Source: Moringa oleifera (taxonomy: Eukaryota; Streptophyta; Magnoliopsida; Brassicales; Moringaceae). From it: a stretch of DNA of 64,000 nt. Under the pieces are notes generated by a model. It did no database searches, had not been told where the DNA came from, and saw nothing but the letters and a program-made list of their open reading frames with translations. Where the stretch lies: the NCBI GenBank assembly GCA_021397835.1, contig JAJFZO010000344.1, positions 2,976,001 to 3,040,000 of the forward strand, in the 5' to 3' direction. Shown here piece by piece: positions 35,889 through 48,749 of the stretch. Positions within the stretch are counted from its first letter, which is position 1. The number at the start of each line of letters is the position of its first letter. Position numbers and translations under genes: made by a program.

Positions 35889-36164
35889 CACTACTACAAG
35901 ATATACTTTGGATGAAGATTCAAAATAATTTTAGGTCATGGTTTTAAGAACTGCTGTCGTTTATACTAGTGACAAGAAAAACAAAAAGAAAAGATGATAG
36001 TTCTTTTAAACATTACATGATCGTTCTACAACTATCACTTAATGTCTTTACAATTTTCTTTATTTTTAAATTTTTAATTATTTATTATGATTTTTTTAAA
36101 AAAAATAAACAAAGTAGTCGTTTATATATATTTTTAAAAAATCTATGAGTATTTTGTTTTAGTG
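35889..36164. mobile_element. possible short non-autonomous CACTA-type element
   Basis: Starts CACTACTACAAGATAT and ends with the complement of CACTAAAACAAAATAC (terminal TAGTG at 36160-36164), about 276 bp. The flanking trinucleotides do not match, so the boundaries are uncertain. Confidence 0.25.
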
Positions 36165-36838
36165 TAAAATAAATGCTTATTATTTCATGATATTTTTATT
36201 TTTAAAAATAAATTTAAATTTACTAAATACATTAATTATCTATTTTTATAAAAATCAACAACAAATGTTTTTAATAACAACAATAATTTAATCAAAATAA
36301 TAATTATTTTAAAAAAAATCATATTAGTTAATAGGTAAAATAATGTAGGAGTTTGATTAGATTTATATATAAAACAAGATGAATAAAGCGATCTGAATAA
36401 TAAAATTTTCATCTATGCCATATTTTTGGTTAATAAAAAACAATAATTTTTCAAACTTTATTATATATATCTTCATTCTTATCTCAATGAAGATGAGTTC
36501 AAGGAACCCTAATTTCATGTCAAATCTAGGGACGTAAATGGGATGGGGTAGTGGGATCGAGGTGCCTCTGCCTCTTCTCGCACCCGACTTGTCTATGAAA
36601 CAATCTCTTGTCCGATTTCCAGTTAAATAAAACTAAGAATGGGGACCAAATCCCTAATCAATATTCTTTGTTGCCGTGTCAATTTACTAGTGTTAAATCC
36701 ATGAACAAGAACTCATCCTCATTTTTGTTTTATTTGAATTATGTTTTGAGTTTTAACCAATTTGAGTTTAAGTTAAGTTGAGTTCAGATTTTGATTTTGG
36801 GTTGGCTTTAGTTTTCAATTTGAATATTAAATTTTGTG

Positions 36839-36870
<32 letters not shown>

Positions 36871-37880
36871 ATTGAAAGATAAAAAAGAAAAAAAAAAGGA
36901 AATCCCTATATCTGTTTTCATTTAAACTTCTCATACTTATAACATTAGGGCTTTTTCTTGGTACGCATATTAGAATTAAACTAATTTAGTACGGTAAGAT
37001 TATATTAGACTAAATTGGATTCAATAGAAATTATAATAATATTGAGTTGTGTTTGGTGTAATACGGGATAAAATTAAAATTAATTTTAATAAATAATAAT
37101 ATAAATATTTAACATTACAAATTTAGATATATTATTGATAAATATAATAATTGCCTTAATTTTTTTATTTAAAACTTTTTTAACTTTTAGATTATACTTA
37201 ATTATCTTTTAACTGAAAAAAGATATAATAAATAGAGTTTACAAATATTGAACAGTAACTAAAAATTAATTACAAGTATTTAATCAATATATCCTTAAGA
37301 GGAGTTAGATTAATTTAAAATAATTTTTAAGATAACTGTAACATCTCCAAGTTTGATTATTAATTGCATCCAAATTGGACTTTAGTTAAAATTAATTTTA
37401 AAAAATTAATAGCATTTTCATTGTGAAAATGACTTAAAATAACTCAAATAAATTCTATGTATACTTCATTTCAAATTCATCACTTAAATTTAAATAATTT
37501 TTTTTAAAAATATATTTTTAATGATTGTTTTAAATTTTTAATAGAATAAGTTTTTTAAAATGTATATATATATATATATTTAATACTCCAAAAGTTTTAA
37601 AAATTTTTTGTTATAATATGTTGAATATTGCTTTGCTTCAATTCAAATTTTATTGTAAAAGATCTTTAATTTAAATATATTTATTTTTTAAATTATTAAT
37701 TTATTCAAAATTGATAAATCAATATTTGTTTAGAGATTTGTTAAAAGTTGTGATTTGTTTAAAGAGAGGGGGTGATAAAATTTAGAATTTTGTATCACTT
37801 TTACCTTAATTTTTATTTGGAATAGCTTGAAATTAGACTAAAAGTATTCATCGCAAGTTTGGATCATATTAAAATTAATC
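36165..37880. other. AT-rich intergenic DNA, no gene seen
   Basis: Low-complexity AT sequence with short (AT)n runs (36839-36862 and 37562-37580). A slightly GC-richer patch at 36530-36640 has 'GGGATGGGGTAGTGGGAT', common in decayed plant repeats. No coding or RNA gene recognised. Confidence 0.5.
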
Positions 37881-37884
37881 AAAA

Positions 37885-39816
37885 ATATGTATTATTTTAA
37901 ATTTTTTAAAATATATTCATACTAAATAAATTTATTAATTTTATGAAATTAATAATATAAATTAAAAGTTAATTTTATGCATTATTTTAATTGATCATTT
38001 CAAGTTATGTTACCAATTCAAAAAGATAAAGTTATTATTTTATAATGGGAGACAAAAGAAAATTAGATAAGCTTATTCCAGTTCCATCTTTACATTAAAC
38101 ATGAATTTGAAATAAAAATTATTCTATTTCTATTTTATTTCATTTAACAAACATGATCAAAATTTCATGTGAGATCAATCAAAACGAGAAAATTATCATC
38201 TTCTCTCACATTTAGGGGTGACAACAAATCGAGTTTATGCGAGTATCAACCTGATCAAATCTATTAAGACAGGTTCAAGTAGTATTTAAATGGATTTGAA
38301 TGATTCAATATTAAAATTTAATTTGGTTCGACTCGAGTTCAAGTATAGAGTTTTGAGTACTCATTACCAAAATCTGTTTATGTAATTGCATTAATATATT
38401 GAGTTTTTTTATGTGAAATTTAATTGTATTGAACTTCCACTTTGAATTTGATTATATTAAATTTTTAAATTTAGATTTTAAAAAATTTTTATTAAGTTTT
38501 AAATAAATTATTTATTTAATAAAAAATTATATAATTTTTTATTTTTATTAATATTTTTTATTTTATTTTAAAGTTTAATTACAGTCTAAAAAATTACATT
38601 AAATAAGTAACTAAATTAATATTTAACGAGTAAGGTATCCATTACTCTATTAAAATATACGAAATATTATATATATATATATATATAATAAACAAGTTTT
38701 GATAATTTTAAATAATATACAAATAATTGTAAATAAATTTGGAATGAATTAAAATATTAAAATCAATTTTTTTAAATAAATTTAAGATGGATTCAAGTAC
38801 ATATATTTTAATCGGATTCAAGTTCAAAATTTTATAAACCTGCAGTTACCTAATTTGTTGCCATCTCTCCTCATGGTAGCCTTTATGTCCACATCAATAG
38901 TAAGAGATCACAAAAAATGGATAAAATCAATTTAAATGTCTTTAAATTTTTTTCAAAAAAGTAAATACAAAAAAAATCTTGAATTGCATATATTTTTTAA
39001 GGTAAAACTTAAATAAAATTTTTAATATTTATTTTATATTACCAAATAAATTTTCATGTTAAAAAAATGACCAATTAAATCTCGATTTATCAATTTAATT
39101 TAAATTAAATTTTATCTTAAATGACTATAAAAATTAAGAATGAATGGCTTACAATAATTAAAATAAATTCTTCACTCTATTTTTAGATCTATCCCCTAAA
39201 TTTAAGTAATTTTCGTTGTATAATCTTTTTTTTATAAAATTTTTAAAATATTAATAATATAAATTTAATATATATATTTTTAGTATTAAAAAAATTTAAA
39301 ATTTTTTATAACAGTAGCTTAAATATTTTTTTACATCTGTAAAAAATTTTAAGTCAAAATTTGTTGTATAAATTTTTTAATCTGAATTAATTTTTAAATT
39401 TTTAAATTTTTAATAAAATTTAATTTAGTTCAAATTGATAGATCATGATTCATTTTGTCATTTTCTAAATATTAAGATTTGATTGATGATTTTATTAAAT
39501 ATTAAAGTTTTATGAGACTTTTATCTTATTTTTAATTTAAATTTTGATTTGTTGATTTTAATTACTATTTTTATTGATAAAATATCTCAAAAATGATTCA
39601 AATAATTTTATACTTTATTTTAAGTTAATTTCTTAATTTTAAACAATTTGTTTAAAATTTTTAAAAATACATTTTTAATACTAAAAAATTTTGTTCAAAG
39701 TTCATTGAACGATCCCAATTTGAATATACCCTTGAGAAAAAATTCACAACATAATCTAAAATTATTGTATAATATCTGAATTTAAATAATGTTTTTAAAA
39801 AATTAATAACATGATT
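37885..39816. repeat. long direct repeat, copy A (left of the MULE)
   Basis: About 1.9 kb that matches 44396-46176 in the same orientation. Shared landmarks in order: AATATATTCATACTAAATAA (start), TTCCATCTTTACATTAAA, GAGTTTATGCGA, GTATCCATTACTCTATTAAA, CCTTTATGTCCACATCAAT, and CACAACATAATCTAAAATTA near the end. No genes inside. Small indels make copy B shorter. Confidence 0.88.
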
Positions 39817-39875
39817 TATTGAATATATTAAATAAATTTAAGAAGTTAAGAAAACAATTGATATAGTTTTATGTT

Positions 39876-42400
39876 GTGGTAAATAATGCTCACGTGGATA
39901 GTACTGATGATATAAGTTTAATAGGCTCCAGTAATATAGATATGCATGTGGATGATGAGGTTCATGTGGATAATGATGACTTGAATGATGAAGATGCATC
40001 TGAAGGGGGCAATGTGATACAACAATTTGAGAATGAGTCATCAGATGATAATCTCATGGAGGTTGGGATAGATCATAAAATAAGGAATAATGTTGAATGT
40101 AATACTGAGTGCAAAGTTTCTGCTAGTGAGAAAAGGGTTGAATTTCCCAGTGATGATATTAATATTCATAACAGTGCTAATGAAGGTAAAGTGAGGGTCT
40201 AAAGTTTCATCATTTTGACCTCAATAGGGATATGGACCACCCTACCTTTAAGGTAGGAATGTTATTTTCCTCAAAGTGGGTTTTAAATGAGGCAATTAGA
40301 CAGTTTAGTAGAAGGTCTGGAAGGAATGTCAAGTTTTTTCATAACACAACAAATAGAGTCACTATTTACTGTAAGAAAAAATATGAATGGAGATTACATG
40401 CTACTAAATTGGATAGAGAAGACACATTTCAAGTGAAGACATATTCTGCAAATCATAGTTGTGGTAGAGCTTATAAAAATAAACAAGTTATTTCTAGTTG
40501 GTTAAGTAAATAGTTTATGGAGAGGGTTAGAGATGATAATAACTACAAGGTGAAACTTATAATGGGAGAAGTGAGAAAAGAGTATCATGTGGATATCACT
40601 AGGGCTACTGCATACAAAGCTAAATCACAAACCCTACGGATGATAAATGGTGATGCTACGGATCAATAAATAAATATTTGGGATTATTGTGAGGCTTTAA
40701 AACAGCATAACAAGGGGACTTCTATTTTTTTTAAAGACCACGTTACCCCGTAATCCTAAATTTCAAAGAATGTATATTGGATTAAATGGAATGAGAAAAG
40801 GTTTTTTTAGATGGAATTAGACCTTTTATTGGATTAGATGGTTGTTTCTTGAAAGGACCTTCTGTTGGCCAATTGTTGAGTGTTGTGGCCTGGAATACAA
40901 ACAATAATTTTTATCCAGTATCTTTTACTGTTGTTGAAAGTGAGAATAGAGAATCTTAGATTTGATTTTTGAAAGCTTTACTAAGAGATATTGGCTCATT
41001 TGAGAGGCATGGATGGACATTCATTAGTGATAAACAAAAGATAACTACTACATTCTTATTTTATTTCCTTTTGATTTATACTCTATGAGTAAATATGATT
41101 TTTCACTTGATTTATGCATTGATAGCGTTTTGTGGAGATTGTCAACACTATTTTGCCAAATGCAGAACACAGAATATGTGTTCAGCATTTACATGCTAAC
41201 TTTAGAAATCATGGATGGAAGGGAGAGGATTGGAAGCAAAAATTATGGGCTATTTCATCTACCTATTCTTATGCATATTTCAAGGAGAATATGGCTATCA
41301 TCAAAGAGAGGTCAGTAGATGCTTACAATTATTTGATGGGGGTAGATAGATGCTTATGGGCTAGACATAATTTTTTTAAAAATTATAAGTGTGATTTAAT
41401 TATTAATAGTTTGATAGAAAGTTTCAATGCATATATTTTAGATGCAAGAGACAAATAAATAGTAACAATGGTAGAAATAATTAGAGGAAAACTTATGTAG
41501 AGGTTTCAAGTTAAGAGAAACAACATAAGGAGATATAAAGGTAGGATCATTCCTAGAATTCAATAAAAATAGAGTCAAATAAATTATATGCAACAAATTG
41601 TAAAGCAGCTTATAGTGGGGAAGGGTTGTATGAGGTGCACTGTGAAGGAAAACAATATGCTATAAATATAGCATCCATGACATGTGCTTGTAAGCATTGA
41701 GATTTATCAGGTATCCCATGTAAACATGCTATTTGTTGCATTCAACACAACATGAGGCAACTTGAGGATTATGTAAACCTTTGCTTTAATACATCCATGC
41801 ACCTTAAATCTATGAGCCCTTAATCTATCCTATTTCAAGCAAAGAACAATGGGATGAAACCTCATTGCCTAAGCTTGAACCCCAAAAACCTCGAATGGCA
41901 CCAAAGAGACCAAAAAAAGTAGGAAGAGAGACCATAATGAGCCTAGAGCTAAAATATTTAGCAAATTAAGGCATAAGTCAGTTAAGTGTTCCAATTATAG
42001 TCAATGGGGGCATAACTCTAGGACCTGTAAGGCATCTATCAACCCTAATGCCAAGAAAATGAATGCATCTTCTGGACCTTTGACCTCCAACACTTCTGGC
42101 CGACCATCATCAACCTCAACTAATTATGCACTAACAACTACAGCACCATCACAACCATCCAGAAAAAAAGGGAGACCTGCTACTGGTTACCCTATGTTGG
42201 TTAATAATTCCATAGGATATGAAATTATTTCTAGTCAGGTAATCATTTACATTCTTAATCAATGTTATTTTACTTGAATATATGTTTTTTGTACCTAACT
42301 ATAATTTTCTTATTTATTTCTTTATTTTTTAGCCACCTACATAACCTAAAAGGAGGTCAAGCAGAATTGTAAACAGTAGTCATCGATCTACCTAGTAGGT
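39876..42400 (+). pseudogene. MULE (MuDR-type) transposase, broken
   Basis: Plus-strand transposase relic. Order: acidic N-terminal linker (39876-40195), a frameshift near 40200, the MuDR N-terminal domain (DMDHPTFKVGMLFSSK, KKYEWRLHATKLDREDTFQV, NHSCGR; 40229-40475), a stop at 40511, then catalytic parts: GLDGCFLKGPSVGQLLSVVA (~40832-40892), FISDKQK (~41020-41038), a probable intron with a ruined donor (~41039-41123), and ILPNAEHRICVQHLHANFR (~41150-41205). Next come a SWIM-type finger remnant (TCACKH ... GIPCKHAICC, ~41680-41740) and a damaged zinc knuckle (CSNYSQWGHNSRTC, ~41990-42030, second Cys replaced by Tyr). A spliced tail may follow after GTAATC at 42239. Multiple stops: inactive. 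Confidence 0.85.
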
Positions 42401-42979
42401 GCACTTCATGCATTTGTAGTGCTTGTTGGATGATTTTGGTCAATGTTGGATAATTTAAAAATTTTGTATAAGCAGTGGATATTTTTATTTTTTTTTAAAT
42501 TTCCTTTATTGAAAAACAAATGAAGACAATTTACTTTGTTAATTAAGCTTTGTAATATTGGATAATGAGTAAGCAAACAATTTGATGATATTATATTTAC
42601 AATTTTTCTTAGCTAATGTATCCTTTTCTTTATTTTGATTAATTTGAATAGTTTGTATTTGATAATTGATGAACCCAAAAATTAAAAAAGATTACATTGA
42701 ATCATATTAATTTCAAATGATATACCACATTTGATCATCCAAGAGATAAAAAAACTAAGAAAAAAATTTGATCAACATATGAGTTTCAAATGAAGATTTC
42801 ATAAACTAAGGAAAATATTTGATTACAAAGTTTAACTTTCTCCTAAAATCATTCAATAAAAAACATAACACAATGAAGCTTACAACTTATAAGATCAACA
42901 CTAAATATTCTCACATTACACTTATAAGTTGGAATGAAGTTTACAACCTCTAACTCTAAAATCATTCTTCAACTCATTC

Positions 42980-44028
42980 AAGAGATGCTTCATCACCATT
43001 TTTTTCTAGTTCTTCATCAACAGAAACCATGACAAAACAATGAAGATCACAAAGAGTCTCCAAAATAAAATCAACAAGTCTTTATACCATGCCAATTTAG
43101 CTTCAACCTTGTTTATCCATTCAAATACATTATGAACAACTTGACATTTATGTAGACAAGGATTTGGATTATGCTAACGAAAGAATCTATAATTCTTCGA
43201 CTGCATTAATGCAAAAAAAAAACTTGTGAATTAACTTGTAATAGTAATCTACAGTAAAGTAAACTAAATTAAACTAAGCTAAACTAAATATCATGCAATT
43301 TCAAATATTAAACTAAGTTAAAACTAAATTACATTAGATATCTAACATAAAAAAGCTACAACCATAAAGATTTCAAGATTCCTCCTGCAGATTTTGTTTT
43401 TGAATTCCCAAGATGAGGAATATTGTCAAAATAGGAAAAATAATGAGTTTTCTTTTTCAAAAGACTAGCTCAATAATATGCAGAGCCACAACCTAGAAAC
43501 CTACAGCACTGACAAAGCTGAGCACCCACTGGACCACAAACAATGTGGAGGATCAGGTAAGACCTAACAACTTGAAAATGACTTGAGTTACAAGGGTAAC
43601 AAGAAACAAATCTCTGAACTATTCTCCTATTCTTTGTCAATTGCGCAATAATAAATACATGTATTGCAATATCTTGAAGTGTTAGCATTTTAGCAGTATC
43701 AAATAATTGACATATACAAATCATTATAATATCAAAAGTAATTAATATAACAAAACAACTAAGGAATTAACATAAGAATCAATCTATCTTACAGTAAAAT
43801 CATAACTAATTTTACCAACTAGTGTCGAAATCTTCTTTGATAATCATTAAAATCAAATTAAAAATATACTACAATACCTTAGGTCTTGGATAACTAAAAA
43901 ATCTCCTTTCAAAATCCGAATAGTCCATGCAGTCCTCAATGGCACATTGATTCCACAAAATCATTGAATATCTTCAATTTCTTCAAGTTTTTTTTTCTCG
44001 TTGTTTAATTGATACGAATTTGCAGCCA
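42980..44028 (-). pseudogene. possible GRF-type zinc-finger gene remnant inside the MULE
   Basis: The minus strand starts MAANSYQLNNEKKK at 44028 and continues 'CGINVPLRTAWT' with a degraded 'GRRFFSYPRP'-like piece (~43960-43890), which resembles plant GRF zinc-finger proteins. A downstream piece (~43200-43130) reads 'YRFFR-HNPNPCLHKCQVVHN' and then 'VEAKLAWYKDL'. Stops and unclear splicing make it a relic. It is convergent with the transposase, the arrangement of the two genes in maize MuDR; homology to the second MuDR gene is not claimed. Confidence 0.4.
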
Positions 44029-44214
44029 TTTTACTTAATCAATGCGAAAAGAAATAACAAAGTGAAAAAGTTAAAGGATGCGTACTTGAACCTCGGATTT
44101 CAACAACAAACGATGCTTGAATTTGATTAGATGAAGACAAAAATTTCACAGATTCGTTAGGAGCAATTCTGCTTCATTTTATAGTGATGAAAGGGTCTTT
44201 AATGTAATTGCATA

Positions 44215-44394
44215 TTTAACAAGCGTACGCGTATCACGTGAGTAAGCCATGCCATTAATTCTAATGGGTTTTGTTGACAGAGGTCCCGCATTGTAAACTG
44301 CATGTTAAATGAGTTCTAATTTGATGCAATTTTTTATATAGGTCTCAATTTGATACTGCAAGTAAAATGTAGATCCTTCTAATGTAATTAACCC
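44215..44394. mobile_element. right terminal repeat of the MULE
   Basis: Just outside the GRF-like remnant the sequence becomes less AT-biased (ACGCGTATCACGTGAG ~44227) and runs to AATGTAATTAACCC (44381-44394). Read inward it begins GGGTTAATTACATTAGAAGG, a form I associate with plant MULE ends. Copy B of the direct repeat starts immediately after. No matching left terminal repeat was found near 39830, so the left end seems deleted. Confidence 0.5.
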
Positions 44395-44395
44395 T

Positions 44396-46176
44396 TATTT
44401 TAATTTTTTTAGAATATATTCATACTAAATAAATTTATTAATTTTATGAAATTAATAATATAAATTAAGAGTTAATTTTATGCATTATTTTAATCCACCA
44501 TTTCAAGTTATATTACCAATTCAAAAAGATAAAATTATCCTTCTGTAATGGGAGATAGAAGAAAATGAGATAAGTTTATTTCAGTTCCATCTTTACATTA
44601 AATATGAATTTGAGACAAAAATTACTCTATTCCTATTATATTCCATTTAACAAACATGATCAGAACTTCATATGAGATCCACCAAAATGAGAAAATTATC
44701 ATCTTCACTCACATTTAAAGATGACAACAAGTCGAGTTTATGCGAATATTTAACCTGACCAAACCTATCACGACAGGTTCAAATAGTATGTAAATGGATT
44801 TGAATGGTTCAGTATTAAAATTTAATATAGTTCAAGTCGGGTTCAAGTTTAGACTTTTGAGTACTCACTACTCGAATCTGTTTATGTAATTGTATTAGTG
44901 TATTGAGTTTTTTATGTGAAATTTGATTGTATTGAACTTTCACTTTGAATTTAATTATATTAAATTTTTAAATTTAGATTTTAAAAATATATTATTAATT
45001 TTTAAATTTTATAAAATTTTTATTTTTGTTAATATTTCTTGATTTATTTTAAAGTTTAATTACATTAATAAGTGTCTAAAAAAATTATATTAAACAAGTA
45101 ACTAAATTAATATTTAACGAGTAAGGTATCCATTACTCTATTAAAATATATGAAATATTATATATATATATAAGATTTTTGATAATTATAAATAATATAT
45201 AGATAATTATAAATAAATTTGAAATGAATTGAAATATTAAAATTAATTTTTTAAATAAATTTAAGACGGATTCAAGTTCAAAATTTTGTAAACCCGCATG
45301 TACCTAATTTGTTGCCATCTCTACTCACGATAGCCTTTATGTCCACATCAATCCCTAAAGCTCATAAAAATGGATAAAAAAATCTTTGAATTGCATATAT
45401 TTTTTTGGGTAAAAGTTAAATAAAAATTTAATATTTATTTAATATTATTAATTATATTTTAAAAAATCATCATTTGAATCTCGATTTATCAATTTAATTT
45501 AAATTAAATTTTATCTTAAATTATTATAAAAAATTAAAAATAAATGACTTAAAAATAATTAAATAAATTATTTACTCTATTTTTAGATTCATCTCTCAAA
45601 TTTAAGTAATTTTAGTTGTATAATTTGTTTTTTATAAAATTTTTAAAATATTTATTTTTAGTACTAAAAAATTATAAATATTTTTTTACATTTGTGAAAA
45701 TTTTAAAATTAAAATTTGTTGTATAAAATTTTTAATTTGAAATAATTTTTAAATTTTTGATAAATTTCAATTTAGTCTAATTTGATATATCATGATTCAT
45801 TTTGTTATTTTCTAACCATTACGATTTGATTGATGATTTTATTAAATATTAGAGTTTTATGTGACTTTTACCTTATTTTTTATTTAAACTCTGATTTATT
45901 GATTTTAATTACTCATTTTATTGGTAAAATATCTCAAAAATGATTCAAATTATTTTATACTTCATTTTAAGTTACTTTTTTAATTTTAAAAAATTTGTTT
46001 AAAATTTTTAAAAATACACTTTTAATACTAAAAAATCTAAAAATTTTTATTCAAAATTTATTGAATGATGCCAATTTGATTATACCCTTGAGAAAAAATT
46101 CACAACATAATCTAAAATTATTGTATAATATCCGAATTAAAATAATTTTTTTAAAAAAATTAATAACATGATTTAA
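44396..46176. repeat. long direct repeat, copy B (right of the MULE)
   Basis: About 1.8 kb, same orientation and order of landmarks as 37885-39816. It begins directly at the MULE right end and stops at about AACATGATTTA (46176), after which the two flanks diverge. Confidence 0.88.
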
Positions 46177-46179
46177 ACT

Positions 46180-46739
46180 GAATCAAATAGAATCATTAAA
46201 TGTGTGATTGATTTTAATGAATATTTTGATATGTAAAACAAATATATATATTTCAAAAAAATTATATTAAAAAAAACAATAACTTAAAACGTCCTTTTTC
46301 TCTCTTTTGTCTCACACTAACTGCGTCCACCACTGGCCCCTCCCCTGTCCATTCCCGACTCGCGGCGCCCTATCTGCCCTTCTCCAGCCGGGAAGCAAAG
46401 CAGCATGGTGTCAAAAGACTAAAAAGATGTCACTGAAACCATAAACACCAGATCAAATATGACCATGGGCAGAGTCAATTAGCTATCAGAATTGACTGTC
46501 CCAATTCCTTGTTCCTCATGCATTGTTGCGGGTCCGGGCGTGGGAAGGTGGAGATGGACAACCCCCAGTGAGAAGTGCCACCACCGTACACATATCGTCC
46601 TTATTACATTTGTTGAGCAACTTCGTCAACCATTTTAATGACTGATTAACCAGCACACACAGAGAAAGAGAGAGAGATGCAATCATGTTCATATATTTAT
46701 CAATTTGTGAACTCATGTTAGGGACTGGCCAAGTTTAAT
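46180..46739. other. intergenic DNA and probable 3' UTR of the second BC10-like gene
   Basis: After AT-rich sequence, a GC-richer patch (46320-46410) has 'CTGCGTCCACCACTGGCC' and 'CGACTCGCGGCGCCC'; nothing coding is recognised. Bases next to 46740 probably belong to the 3' UTR of the minus-strand gene. Confidence 0.4.
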
Positions 46740-48646
46740 TCACATGGGGATGATGTCCAACAAAGCCTGCAAAGTGTCGGGCAAAAACTTCCTGGCAAAC
46801 AAGAAACACATTTTGGTAACATTCCCATTGTAAGTACAATTAGTACCAAACCTGATCTGGTTCAAGAACTCTTCTGATATAGCCCGTCTCCCAAACCTTT
46901 CAGGGTGAGGTCCTTCCTTAGACCAATCAACCCAAGTGATGCTCCTGTTCGAGTTCTCATCCCAACCAAGAAGGTTCACCAACGTAGGAATGTAGTGCTC
47001 ATCCACGTAACACGGCGGACTGCAAAACAATTTGAAGAAAGGGTAATACTTGTTCTCCGACACGATTTCAATGGCGAGCTTGCGATTCAATTCGAACCAT
47101 TGGGACCCTTTACGCCACTGAGAGATCGATATTGCAGGAGACATGAAGGGACTATAGCGACCGCGACCGACCTTTCTTGGGTCGTCGTAGGAAGCAACGT
47201 GGGTTTGTTTGGCGTTGATGAGATAGTCGTATACGGTTGTGAAGTTGAACAAGGGAATGCAACTCTCGGAGAGGAGGACGAATCTTTGGTTAGAGAAGTC
47301 GAGGAGGGCGTTGGCTAAGAGGCGCTTCTCTGCATCGATCATCGATGCTTTTCCCCATTCCACAGCCTGCAATCAACAATGGGAATGGCATCAGTCATCT
47401 TCATTTTGGATTGCTTGACGTTTAATTAGGATTCGCTACTTCGAAATAGTTGTCCTCTTAATATGTGCTAATTTTTTTAATAAAAAATTAAAGAGAGATA
47501 TCGGTAGGTGTCACATATCATTCTTGTTTTAAAGGATGAGTTCAGATTTTATTTCTTCTTTTTTTGTCTTAAACTGTTGATCCATTTTTATTTCTTAATT
47601 TTTTAAATTAAATATTAAAATAATAATAATAATAAATTATCACTATTTAGTTAAATAACAATTTTAAATTTCCGAACTTTCATTTCTGTTCTTCGATGCA
47701 ATAATATATATGGAGAAAATATATGTCAAATTATTAAAATAAGAAAAAGTAAAAATTTTAAATTAAAATTAAAAATTGTGTTGTAATATATTTTAAAATA
47801 AATATCAAGTTTTTTAATCGAAATCAAATAATTTTTTTGAATCAATTACGAACTTTTAATTTGATTTAAATTAAATCTTACCTTTAATTTTTTAAAAATA
47901 AATTATTCAAATTAAAGATTGTGTATTGGTGTTATATTTATTTGACTTAGTTAAATTTTATATCTTTAAAAAATACTTTACAATTTATTTTGTATATCTT
48001 AAATATATGAAATGAAAAATAAGAACCTCATTTTCTGAACAAGAATAATTCCTGGTCTCTGTCCCCACAGCCTAGGGCGCCATATTCACATTCCTACTAT
48101 ATTTCTTTATTTTCAGGTATATTAACATTAGCACGGGAAAAAAGAATCCAAACTGACCTTGCTTGCAACTCTTCTTCCATGGAAAACAGAATCCTCAGGC
48201 ACCGGATTATTGTAAGAAGGGTGAGAGTGAACGTATATGGAATAAAGGCCCTCATGCCCCTTGAAGAACTTCTCCCACAAGGGTCCCAAAGGTATAGGTC
48301 CCTTTGTCAAGAACATGAAGGCCACCTTGGGGACATGCTCATATGGGACTTCTTCAATCCTTGGAACCATCGATGCTCGCCAAAACAACTCGTTATCTTC
48401 CATATTGTGTATAACCGGTGGCCTGATCAGACTTGAAGCATCCCCATAATTACTGGAGACAGCAGGTGGCTGCTTCGGTTGTAAAAGAGAGAGTAATGCG
48501 GCTTCTGAAGTAGATGAGATGATCTTGAGGCATACGCTTAATGTGATTCCTAGGGACAAGCCGCAAACAAAGAAGAGGGAATGAAATAAATGGCTAGAAG
48601 TGAAGAATTTGGGAGATGGCAAAGATGGTTGCTTTTCACTTGCCAT
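46740..48646 (-). CDS. BC10-like (DUF266, GT14-related) membrane glycosyltransferase, second paralogue
   Basis: Predicted type II membrane glycosyltransferase of 371 residues. Exon 1 48646-48158, exon 2 47366-46740; the phase-0 junction falls at the same place as in the gene at 26853 (RRVASK before AVEWGK). One transmembrane helix (about 22-44) follows a short N-terminal tail. It lacks the long poly-proline stalk of its paralogue, which explains most of the length difference. Conserved blocks: [54 protein letters not shown] (~179-198), WRKGSQWF (~247-254), DEHYIPT (~285-291), TWVDWS and CFLFARKF near the end. The family is linked to cell-wall properties; enzymatic substrate unknown. All expected motifs are intact, so it looks functional. 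Confidence 0.92.
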
Positions 48647-48730
48647 TGGCTTAAACCCACAAGCAGATCTCTACAATTAAAGAGAATGGAAGAGAGGTAA
48701 CGAGCAAGAGGAAGATCCATAGACCAATTA

Positions 48731-48740
48731 ATTTATATAG
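48731..48740 (-). promoter_or_regulatory. TATA box of the second BC10-like gene
   Basis: CTATATAAAT on the minus strand, about 90 bp upstream of the ATG at 48646; the distance fits a short 5' UTR. Confidence 0.5.
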
Positions 48741-48749
48741 TACAAAACT

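Noticed and set aside
39838..40041. His-rich small protein on the minus strand
   Set aside because: It is the antisense of the Asp-rich linker of the MULE transposase (GAT read as ATC/CAT).
43470..43724. 84-residue minus-strand frame as a separate gene
   Set aside because: It has no recognised domain and overlaps the region of the degraded GRF-like remnant; treated as part of that remnant or chance.
37885..46176. Copies A and B as ordinary LTRs of a retrotransposon
   Set aside because: They do not start TG or end CA, no primer-binding site or polypurine tract is apparent, and the interior holds a DNA transposon rather than gag-pol.
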